A stretch of DNA of 64,000 nt from Phoronis australis (lineage: Eukaryota > Phoronida > Phoronidae): the NCBI GenBank assembly GCA_002633005.1, contig NMRA01000081.1, positions 623,799-687,798 on the forward strand, given 5' to 3'. This document shows, in pieces, positions 56,301 to 64,000 of this stretch. The stretch's first letter is position 1; every line of letters starts with the position of its first letter. Below the pieces are notes generated by a model. The model was not told the origin of the DNA. It did no database searches and worked only from the letters and a program-made list of their open reading frames with translations. A program made the translations under genes and the position numbers.

Positions 56301-59300
56301 TGAGGTCTTTCAGGTTGAATATAAACTGCGATTACATTTACGTCAATAAGAATGTTTCACTCTTACAATAAATGCAAGTCGCTTTCGCAATAATGTACCA
56401 CAAATTATGATTACTTACCTACAACCAGTCTTACGAACTTGGATTAAACTGGCCTCTGATCCATGCTTTTCGACAATGAAAAGAGAAATGCTAAAATTGG
56501 AATCTATTTGCGAAAGTCGATTTTTATTTAAGTTTTAGTACGCACGTTTTACCAGGGTCGCGCACTCTAAACCCAAGACACTTGCGCCGCACTTTCAATA
56601 AGGAATCTTCGGTTATGGAACTGAAACAGGGCGTTCTGTCCTAGAGATCAACATTCCAATCTCGCCGCCCAATCACTTCAGAGGCCGCCATGTTGTTAGG
56701 TTACACTCGTGAAACACTCGCCTTTTAGGCGCGTGATTTTGAGTGGTCTTGTGTAATATTGCTTCATCGCGAGATTCTTACCTTTCACGGAACGGAACTC
56801 AGATGTACAATCGCGTACTGGGTAGGACTGGTATGGAAAAGTAAAAAAGGCTCCTTGACTCGGGGTAATGCCCATCTTTCTTCACAAATAGTCGACAACT
56901 CCCGCAGTCCATCGCAAAGATTTTTAGAGAGCAGCTGGCAATTCTCTCACTAAAGTTATACATAACAGCATTTTCAAAGGGACAAATTGACTCTTACGCA
57001 TTTCACGTTTGACCCATTTGAATGAGTCTAATTTCCAGGGCGTCCTTATGATTTTCTAACACGTAGGCGAGTACTCTGCAAAAAGGTTTAGTTTTCTTTT
57101 AATATGAAATAGGATTAGATGTCCCTAACATATAATACATGCGCGATATTTTTTTAGTCTAAATAACGACAACAATCACATGGCACCCATAGACGGACTT
57201 AGAGCAGTCTACGGACTCTGGAAAAATGCAGTCGCATGCCGTAAGGCTTGCGCGGACATTTCACCGTCAAAAATTGGGGTTACGACATTCTATATCCACC
57301 AGAGGCTCCTATATGAGTGTTCAATACAAAGCTTTCAACACAAAGTGCATGAATATGTATTTTCAAGTTCAGTATATTCAAATAGCAACGAAGTTAAGTC
57401 CCTTTACTCCGTCTCAAATTACAAATTAAATTAAATTACTCTTAAGAGTACACAATTAGTATTGCATTCCCTTCTCGTCAATATCATTAACCTATTATTT
57501 TATAGTTCAAATTTCTAGACACATGTACTTCACTAGCATACTCGTCTTTTGCTCCATGGATTTCATGGAAACGGTTTGATGAGCCCCTATTGATTGACAT
57601 CGGCCTGTTTTAGAGTAACTGCAACAAGTGGGCCGTAATAAACCGGTGTAAACGTTACGATCTGATTCGTTAAAATTTTGTAACAAATCGGTACGACGTA
57701 AAAAAAATCTGCGACTGTTATTGTGAATCCCGGTTTGCAACAAAGCTAAAAAATGGCACCTCCCCAATCGTACTTCCCATAAAGAACTCGGGGCTAGTCC
57801 TAAGGCTGCAGTACATCGGAAGCGGAGATACTCCCAGATATATCTCGTACTGGTTCTTATAATTGTGTTAACGTGAAAACATTGTCGCCACTATTCCCAA
57901 ACGTTCGCAAGAATGAAATATAAACGCTGTTAAAAATTGTCTTTAAAATGTTCCACTTTTGCATGAGGAACCTACAAACATAGGTCTTTTTATGAGTTTG
58001 ACAAAAAATCAAAGTTGCATAAAACGAAATGATAATTTAGAAAACTGCACCAGCGTTTTTGAGATTTCTTCTAGACCATTTATTTAAAACGAAATTTGGC
58101 CAAGCTATGGATACTATTCTTTGCTATGAATTTACCTGTACTATTTTACCTTTACTTTTTGATAAATTTTACTAGAGGACATGGTATCGAGACACCATGA
58201 ATGACGGATTGATAAAACTAATTCAAATATCAAACTCTAGTTTCAGAAAATATAGTTTCAATGGGTTTAAGTTGGTATTTGGTGAACTAAACAGACTTGA
58301 CGATAAGGTCCTACATTATATTAAGCCTTCTATCCAGAACCCAGATTATCACAATTATGATTAAATGCAAGGTAGCAATCGCTATATTCCATGTAGGTCG
58401 TAGGATAACCTGAACCAAACGATCCAGACTTTAGTTCTCCAACTGTCCGGCGCTCGATGGGAAATGAAAACGTTTCGTTTTTAATTTAGCATCTTAATTT
58501 TAAAATCGATGTTCAATAGGTAGCCTTAATCAAAAAGCTGAATTACCAAGACTGAAATCAACTAAGATTATCTTTTCTGTCGACCAAATGGTAGTGCCTG
58601 AGGACTAGAAATTTTGCATTGGAACAGGCGAGCGTGAACGCATACTTCAAAAATGAGATGAGTAGCCGACTTGACACTCTCTAGAGTAATGAGAGCACGA
58701 AAATGAATTCCGCTTGATCCCCATTCGGAGGACAGAAATTCAATTACTACATAGTGGTTCATTAATTTAAAACAAAGTAACAGATCCCACGGCTAGCCCA
58801 TTTCATTGTTTGAGTAGGTTAAGATCATTAGTTTATTTTAGCTTTTTGACTTCGACTGGGATCGAAATTCTCCCGCTTTATCTTTCGCAGCTGCGGATTC
58901 TTCCGAAAAGCAAAGGGAATTGTATGGAACAAAATGTCCTTCATATTTCAAGAGATTTACCCTTTTCCGTAAGCCATTGGTACATTCCACCGCACATCAG
59001 TGAAACTTTTACACTATTAAGATAACAGGAAAGGTTCCAAAGCGCTGTTTACACCAGTAGGTTGAAACCTCCCGTAGGCATTAAATCGGAATTGTAAGTG
59101 GCGCTGAACGCCTGTCCATCGCATGATCGACGTCTGGCGGGAAAGTGAATCTCAGTATGGTACGGCTATTTCGAAAATCAGCTATTATATATTTGATATT
59201 GATATTAATAATCTTTTCACTTTCTGGCAAATCTTTTAAAACGTCAATGGTACCGCTATATAATACGATGGGTGATTATTGCAATAAATTTATCAAAAGG

Positions 59301-62300
59301 CAGGCAATGATTGCGGGGGTGTATGAAATTGGTCAGATAATTTGATATTGAACCCACTTGAGAACCTTAAACCAGAAGAGCTGATTTCCTAAACGTTTGG
59401 TCCTCTGGGTGTAGGATGTTTTCGCCAGTTCTTTTTCTCAGCCCTAACAAACGTCATAAGCACACATCTGCTTAGATGCGGGCAAAATCAGGATGGTCCG
59501 TAAGACACATCTGCGCTTCTCCAAGAAGGCGTTTCACCTGCGGAATTTTGTGTAAGCAAACACAAGCGTCAGTCGTTTCCATTATCGTGCAGTTAGCTCA
59601 CTGACAAGTCATTCAAACGGTTTTCGGAACTATCCATATCTTCCGTTTTCTGTGCACGTTCACGAAGCCTCTCTGTTATTTCTTGATCAGTGTAATCTTG
59701 TTCGAAGTGTGAAACCTAACGATCAACCTGTGAAGTCTTCGTCGGATGAGTACTCGTCTAAGTCGGGATTGCGAGTTGACATTTATTATTGTGCGTTCTG
59801 TTTCAAATGAATTATTCTCACCCTAACCAATGCTTATAAAAATTGGAACAAAGTCTGTCTCATTAGATACAATTTGTAATGGCTTGGAGTGATCGCGAGT
59901 GCAAATGTTTTGAGAAGCCAGCAATGAATAAATCCCTGCGTTGCCGGCTTTAGATGCAATAAACTAATTGACCGGGCACCGAGGCCGTGTGAGCGCATGC
60001 TGATTCAGTGTTTGCTGACAGAAAGCTATTGTAAAACACAATAATTCGATTTTATATCCCATGGTGAGATGTTGAGGAATCTTTATTTAGATATTCATAT
60101 GCATTACTCGAATCATTGTTACTGTACAACTTTTGACCTGACGGTTCTGTGGAAGGGTAACCTGACTTCGCCGTCCCCGATGAGCTAGTAAGTAGATTTG
60201 CAGTTTCGCGGCTAATTCACCAAAATAATCACCTGCACATTTTTTCTTTGGATCACCAGTATAGTCTAGTTTAGTTTTCAACTTTGGCTGGTTTATCTTC
60301 AGTCCGGTTTCGAGCCACTGGCAGGGATAACAAGCGTTTTGTGAGTTTAGAACTGAAAAAACCGCGTCTAAAATTACGACACACAGCTATTTTCCCCTGT
60401 CTGTATTTCACGGACGAATAATTTGAATTTATCACCGAACAGATCCCAAAACACACGCGACCGACCTTGGTAAATTGGCCTACCGAACTTTTTAGGCTAC
60501 GGTACGTTCAAATACCTAAAAATCCGTAACAGCGAAATAAAATAACACGTTTGTTCAATAACTCGATGTATTTGTGAGGGTTTTACATCGAAATTTGATG
60601 ATTTGTTGATGTAAAACGAGGAATTTAAGCGATAAGCTGACACCAGTAAGCGTGTTGTGACGTGCTGAACAGACTGCATTGGAACCTCTGACGTCAACAC
60701 CTCCGTCTGTCGTCAGGTGTCGGGTAAAAGAGCTGCACTTGCTGTTATCGAGTGGAACTACTCGATCTAAACTGATACAAACTAGGTTGTTTTTTGGGTG
60801 GCATTATCCTTTAATTTCAACTGTACTACATAGGCACTGTGTGAAGTCACTTTAACTGTGGAAGGACTGGCCATCCTTGGTAAAGTCCTCGTGTACTCTT
60901 GTTCATGTGCACACCCCAGAGAGGGGGGCTCGGGGGCTCAAAATAGCCCCGCATTTGGCGAAGTGGATACAAAGGTCCGCCTCAAGAGAAAAATATTCCT
61001 AAAACAAGTAGAAAACGAGACAAAAGTCCACAAAAAGCTACGAAATACCAAAATTTGGCGAATGCACAATTCATAGTAAGAGCTGGTCCACAATCCCAAA
61101 AATTCTAGCTCCCCATTTTTAGGCTGGATACGACCATGATGTTTACTTCCTGACGTACTGTGTGATCAATGTCTATGTTCTTCCACCATGATACGGAAAG
61201 CTTTGGCTTTGTAATCGATGCATTTTAACCTCCGGGCCCCTCAAAAGCGGTATTTTACAACACCAAAAGCTTCCACTGAATGTGAGTGGTTTCGCAACAA
61301 GTTGACTATGTAAATTTATCAAAAAATAAACCAGTGATCGTATGCCCCGAATACATTTCTCGTCTGTTGCATCGCTACAGGTACAGTTCTGGTCGCATGC
61401 CATTCACTAAGGGTTCATCTTGCACTCGGTGTCAAGCCTCGCTCTCGTTTTGCGACGACGGACTTTGTGGTGAGTTTAGTGCACATAGGATGACCGTGCT
61501 TCAAGGTCGTGTTCTGTAACGCAAAAAAAATCGGAGGTAACGCCTAATTTTGCGTGCCCTTGCTTAATTTCGCCAAAATTTGCAAAATCTTGTTCCAGGT
61601 ACGGAACGCACCATAGGTGTAGCGTTCTCAAGAATTTGTGCAAGTCACAAGACTTCAACCAATAACGTGACAAGATCTCTTGGCAAAAGATGTCATTAGC
61701 TCTTAACATTTCAATCTGAGTGTCTTATAATAGGTTTAAAGTACTTGTCAACTTCCGCAGGTCTCTTCAATATTCACATAAAATATTAAATTATGTCTTT
61801 ATTTTTTCATTGCTGCTGTTGGCAATTCCTCGAAGACACTATTCGTGTGCCAAAAATCAACTGCGTGACAAATGTTTGTCGGTCATTTTAAGTCCTTTTG
61901 ATTTTCGATGGAGCATTTTACAACTTTATACGTCAACTGTTCATTAATGCTTGGGTCGGTTATATGCACTTGCTTTATGACCATGGGAAACATATCCTTA
62001 GATTTGCTATTTACTCTCAAAAGGAGACACCGCCCATTGAAATTGTGGTGTTGTTTAAATATAAAGGCTCATAATTTCATCGTTGAGGGTAAATAAATAG
62101 ATACTCTTCCTTGCTTATAGACTATACGAATCTTTAGTTGGAACACGAATTCACCTACTGTTTAAATAGTACGAATTCGTCCATCATCAAACAAACTTTA
62201 AAAAACAGAGAGAGTGAACAAACCAACCCACGTGGGTTTCCTATGTAAGTGGTTTCATGGCCTACCATTAATTTTCGACAGAAGAATGTCAAAAGGTTCC

Positions 62301-63582
62301 GGTATTGACAGACTTGTACAGTGCCTGTTTGACGAATTGTGTTGAAAACTTGTAAACGTTAGTGGGTTTACTCTGACTAATTACACACCTTTAAAAATAA
62401 TGATACCAGGCGCTACTTCCGAAAAATGTCCAAATAAACATTGATTTTTTTTACATTCAGACTTTGAGTAATCCGAAAACTTTTGATTTTTGAAATAGAA
62501 AAAAAGTTATTAAGCGGTATAATTTAAACCACTTTCGCTAAAGTGTAACTTTCATTTTTGCGTCAACTTTCATAGACTGATTTGCAGGATCAATAACGTT
62601 TTCCTCTATGACGAACAAACAGTAATTCCTTAACTTGTTACAATCGTCATTCACTACTGTTATTGATTTACGTGAAGCCGGGATCCAATAGATGAAAACA
62701 TGAAAACTATATTTACTCCGAAAGCCAATAAAAAATAATTGCGGGCGGTCTGATACACGTTGTACCAGACGTGCGCAGGCCTCGCATGTGGGCCCATTGC
62801 ACCTGGAAATATTTTTTTTGCTTTATTAATATATGGTTAAAACCGAGCTGAGGAGCTAGAAACCTGGCTCAAGGGTTTAGCAGTGTGACATGGTGGGACT
62901 TGAACCCACGACCTCGAGTAAAGAAAGCGGGCACTTATCAAACAGGCCACACTGTCTCCTCTCCGAAAGCCAAAAGTGCATCATGCAACCGAGGTGATTC
63001 TTTGCTCATAAGTGATGAAAACTATTTTCGCGACCAAAGTAAGATTTCGTGACCAAACAATCGCATAACTTTATGACAACATTTCTTTGTAGAATCCCCG
63101 TAGAGCGCAATGTAAAAACCAGTTCGCTAACCTCGCCAGTGCGCGTGCGCCTGTCCAAAGCAGTCTTTTTGAGGTGGCTAGGTGTGAATAGTTCTGAATA
63201 ATCTCACAGAAAGCGACATGAACTACGCTTTTAAGAGTAGCATTGGCCACCACTTTCTTAAGAATGTGTCAAAAATTGAAATTTCGTTTTAAAACAAAAA
63301 TCAGCAATTTTCAACTTTCGTGAAGTCCTTTCATGTTTCATCAAAAAACTGTTTCATAGTTCAAGCCGTGAAAGCATAGATTTTTTGAATCCTCAACAAA
63401 TCAAATTTTCACGCGTATCGACCCAAACACTAAACGAAACAAATCAGGAACCTGATGACTATCGTGTGACTCATGTTTGAGGAAATAACCTTCCAACTCG
63501 GCTATTGAAGCGTTTTCCTATTCATCATTTATACGCTGATATTTTGTAGTTCCCTGCAACAGTGGCAACTGGAACCAATGCG
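47297..63582 (+). CDS. Gene 2: secreted CAP-superfamily protein (whole visible part, six exons; continues past window)
   Basis: Six exons with consistent phases give 721 nt (about 240 codons). In order they encode a signal peptide, a basic linker, a CAP (CRISP/Ag5/PR-1) domain and a hinge of the CRISP/GLIPR type (GRMPFTKGSSCTRC...DDGLC), followed by the start of a further cysteine-rich segment. CAP proteins are usually secreted and act in sterol or lipid binding, protease inhibition or reproductive and defence roles; none can be assigned here. The last exon ends in phase 1 at a GT donor, so the C-terminus lies beyond 64000. It is on the same strand as gene 1, with its start 3.9 kb beyond the gene 1 stop; no functional link is implied. 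Confidence 0.85.
47343..48586 (+). other. Gene 2 intron 1
   Basis: 1.2 kb of AT-rich sequence with no recognised feature; ends in a strong TTTGTTTCTTTACAG acceptor. Confidence 0.5.
48587..48801 (+). CDS. Gene 2 exon 2: basic linker and first helix of CAP domain
   Basis: Acceptor TTTCTTTACAG, donor TTG|GTAAGA, phase 1 to 0. A Lys/Arg-rich stretch (FGKKHERTFRKIFEKK) precedes SGFVNVLNGYRRLLGKVDF and VTRMNKL. The latter matches the CAP N-terminal helix and M-x-x-L/M-x-W-D lead-in, but the normal H-N pair before the R is N-G here. Confidence 0.88.
48914..49165 (+). CDS. Gene 2 exon 3: core of CAP domain
   Basis: Acceptor TTGTCTTTCTAG, donor CCAG|GTAGGT, phase 0 to 0, after an intron of only 112 bases. 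It reads RWDYELAQNLIPSCHPASSH, then EELVSSWFQEKMHYDYELN and CLEHEGCQNFLQ. R-W-D-x-x-L-A, the V-x-x-W-x-x-E-x-x-x-Y-D-Y block and N-x-C...C-x-N-F-x-Q are CAP hallmarks. The usual H-Y/F-T-Q is N-F-L-Q here. Confidence 0.95.
50300..50510 (-). pseudogene. Decayed coding fragment inside the inverted-repeat element
   Basis: The minus strand reads SAKIAITSASGCTKSNGRDL and then EENDHKKADVLLIHCTSCSS. The EExDHKxADxxLIH string resembles an EEADTxLLxH-type motif that I associate with proteins encoded by invertebrate transposons, but I cannot verify this. The frame is short and stops soon after. Confidence 0.3.
51432..52766 (+). mobile_element. 5'-truncated non-LTR retrotransposon (LINE) with poly-A tail
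   Basis: An uninterrupted frame runs from the 5' edge to the stop at 52531-52533. It contains the reverse-transcriptase end HRHLGILLDEKLSFTPHV, then VLPHIDYCDIIYQ, LEKLQYQAALLITGAYRGS and the C-terminal finger CKCGDHQSYPHIFFKCPL. A 3' UTR of about 230 bases ends in a 12-base A run. AAAATTTCCAATT occurs at 51419-51431 and again at 52767-52779 as the target duplication. The body plan fits the jockey/CR1 type. The intact frame suggests a fairly recent insertion, but the 5' end (most of ORF2) is missing, so it is not autonomous. Confidence 0.88.
53468..53562. repeat. Short inverted repeat (hairpin), 24-bp arms
   Basis: Arms at 53468-53491 and 53539-53562 are complementary at 23 of 24 positions (ACTCGTCTCAGGTTTATGAC versus its inverse), and weaker pairing extends the stem inward and outward. 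The loop is 47 bases. It could be a tiny MITE or a transcribed hairpin in the intron. Confidence 0.7.
54292..54377 (+). CDS. Gene 2 exon 4: C-terminal strand of CAP domain
   Basis: Acceptor TTCATTTCTAG, donor CCAGG|GTGAGT, phase 0 to 2. LVHQDAETVGCAVNTCDGTT followed by VLVCAFSPG matches the CAP ending V-W-x-x-T-x-x-V-G-C-x-x-x-x-C...L-V-C-x-Y-S-P-x-G. The tryptophan is replaced by histidine. Confidence 0.93.
54693..55010. repeat. AT-rich degenerate tandem array
   Basis: A short unit of about 20 bases, roughly GTAAATTAATTNTTAACGG, recurs with variation at least ten times (for example TAAATTAATTTTGAGTGGC, TAAATTAATTGTTGATGGC, TAAATCAATTATTTACTC). It is interrupted around 54860-54930 by unrelated sequence. 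Confidence 0.7.
55811..56131 (-). other. Unidentified minus-strand open frame
   Basis: 106 codons with protein-like composition, including SFSTVRHYSVPVQVSPLII and RQSNRYAFDFLMVIQNPKK. It has no ATG start but follows an acceptor-like TTACTTATAG on the minus strand. It could be the last exon of an antisense gene or a transposon remnant. No neighbouring exon was found, so I make no functional call. Confidence 0.25.
58680..59185 (-). mobile_element. DNA-transposon remnant with THAP-like coding fragment, copy 2
   Basis: Matches 28300-28822 in order. On the minus strand near 59010-58890 the corresponding fragment reads CAVECTNGLRKRVNLLKYEG. It therefore retains the second cysteine lost in copy 1 but has lost the FHVFP region to a divergent stretch. 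The two copies complement each other as evidence that the ancestor encoded a C-x-x-x-C finger. Confidence 0.5.
60904..61130 (+). repeat. Interspersed repeat family R, copy 3
   Basis: Contains GGGGGGCTCGGGGGCTC, GCATTTGGCGAAGTGGATAC, AAAGGTCCGCCTCAAGAG, GAGACAAAAGTCCAC and TAGGCTGGATACG in the same order as copies at 15912-16180 (inverted) and 32788-33030. Confidence 0.65.
61381..61469 (+). CDS. Gene 2 exon 5: CRISP-type hinge
   Basis: Acceptor CATCGCTACAG, donor TGTG|GTGAGT, phase 2 to 1. It reads YSSGRMPFTKGSSCTRC, then SFCDDGLC. A G-x-x-P-(Y/F)-x-x-G-x-x-C-x-x-C...C-x-x-x-L-C hinge following a CAP domain is usual in CRISP, GLIPR and related secreted proteins. Confidence 0.92.
61470..63549 (+). 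other. Gene 2 intron 5
   Basis: A 2.1-kb intron containing a tRNA-derived SINE (62729-62960). The rest shows no feature. Confidence 0.5.
62729..62960 (-). mobile_element. tRNA-derived SINE with perfect 13-bp target-site duplication
   Basis: CTCCGAAAGCCAA stands at both 62716-62728 and 62961-62973, bracketing 232 bases. On the minus strand the element starts with a tRNA-like head: a TGGCCTGTTTGATAAG-type A box, then GGGTTCAAGTCCCACC as B box and T arm. A non-tRNA body follows. The far end near 62729 is A/T-rich rather than a clean poly-A. The acceptor stem has mismatches and the anticodon arm does not fold, so this is not a working tRNA gene. Confidence 0.8.
63550..63582 (+). CDS. Gene 2 exon 6: 33-bp microexon
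   Basis: Acceptor ATATTTTGTAG and donor TGCG|GTAAGT bound 33 bases in phase 1 to 1, encoding PCNSGNWNQC. Joined to the preceding DDGLC it gives a continuous cysteine-rich segment. Phase, splice sites and cysteine content agree. Its small size makes it the least secure gene 2 exon. Confidence 0.65.
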
Positions 63583-64000
63583 GTAAGTGACTAACGACGA
63601 GGAAGAAAACGTTCGAGACGAGGCGAGAAAGTCTGTGATAAAAATGAAATTGTTCGTAAAAAAGAGTAAAAATGATTCGATCATATCACTCTGGGGTAAT
63701 AATACACTTCAACTGGCGTAAGAGGACCCTAAAATCCATTTTCACTTTATTTTGTTTACATCTGAATTTTGCCATCCAAACTGTCAATTTCTAAAAAAAC
63801 TCGCACGACCTTGCTGTCTGGTGTGATATTTGATCTCTTTGGGATTCATTGTTTACAAATATATAAGAATTCTCAAGTGATCCACGTTTGTACTTTGAGA
63901 CAACGTCGGTTTTGCAACCGAAAATGCGTTATTGGAATTAGTTGTTGGATGGAATAGACTTGTTGAAGTTATTAACGCTGACCAGAACTACTGCAAATTA
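63583..64000 (+). other. Gene 2 intron 6 (partial)
   Basis: Runs past the window end. The open frame at 63769-63957 has no recognisable domain or splice context. Confidence 0.5.

Larger units (their letters stand above)
54378..61380 (+). other. Gene 2 intron 4 (7.0 kb)
   Basis: Contains an AT-rich tandem array (54693-55010), an old repeat pair member (56669-56765), THAP-type repeat copy 2 (58680-59185) and family R copy 3 (60904-61130). A minus-strand open frame at 55811-56131 looks protein-like but is unidentified. The rest is AT-rich and featureless. Confidence 0.5.

Noticed and set aside
62880-62960. A tRNA gene on the minus strand.
   Set aside because: The B box is good but the acceptor stem is mismatched and the anticodon arm does not fold. 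The flanking 13-bp duplication shows it is the head of a SINE.
1-64000. CRISPR arrays, operons, ribosome binding sites or phage-type features.
   Set aside because: The sequence is eukaryotic. The tandem and inverted repeats seen are transposon-type, without regular repeat-spacer structure, and there are no clustered long prokaryotic-style genes.

Overview
This is a gene-poor, intron- and transposon-rich stretch of an animal genome. No bacterial features are present: coding sequence comes as short exons with GT-AG boundaries, and the rest is AT-rich intron and intergenic DNA full of inverted-repeat elements, a LINE and a tRNA-derived SINE. The gene content (LDL-receptor-type YWTD propellers, EGF, HYR, ephrin-receptor-like and CAP domains) and the repeats suggest a marine invertebrate. 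A deuterostome (hemichordate, amphioxus, echinoderm) or a cnidarian would fit; the sequence alone does not decide. Two assembly defects are visible: a 155-base N block (38655-38809) and a lone n at 23948.

Gene 1 (2119-43398, + strand) is reconstructed here as 26 well-supported exons plus one tentative exon. Their phases agree throughout and they total 4890 nt, about 1629 residues. The predicted product is a type I membrane protein. In order it has: a signal peptide; three YWTD beta-propellers, the first two each followed by one LRP-type EGF module and the third by two; an ephrin-receptor-like (GCC2/GCC3-type) cysteine-rich module; a Ser/Thr-rich linker; two HYR domains; a sushi-like six-cysteine module; a tentative exon; an unrecognised segment with two KFTF motifs around a dibasic furin-like site; a second ephrin-receptor-like module; one transmembrane helix; and a 15-residue cytoplasmic tail. 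It looks like an LRP-like receptor ectodomain joined to HYR and ephrin-like modules, without LDLR class A repeats or an NPxY tail.

Gene 2 (47297 to beyond the window end, + strand) begins with a signal-peptide exon and encodes a secreted CAP-superfamily (CRISP/GLIPR/PR-1-like) protein. Six exons are visible, including a 33-base microexon at 63550-63582. The residues corresponding to the two cation-binding histidines of the CAP pocket appear to be replaced.

The introns hold layered mobile DNA: three copies of a palindromic foldback family (7.0, 7.6 and 10.3 kb); MITE-like elements; a tandem duplication split by a MITE (18.7-19.7 kb); two diverged copies of a repeat with a THAP-like remnant (28.3 and 58.7 kb); a 4.4-kb inverted-repeat element that carries a second foldback with 16-bp units (30.4-34.7 kb); a 3.5-kb inverted-repeat element whose right terminal repeat was split by a 5'-truncated LINE with matching target duplications (49.5-53.0 kb); and a tRNA-derived SINE with a perfect 13-bp target-site duplication (62.7-63.0 kb).
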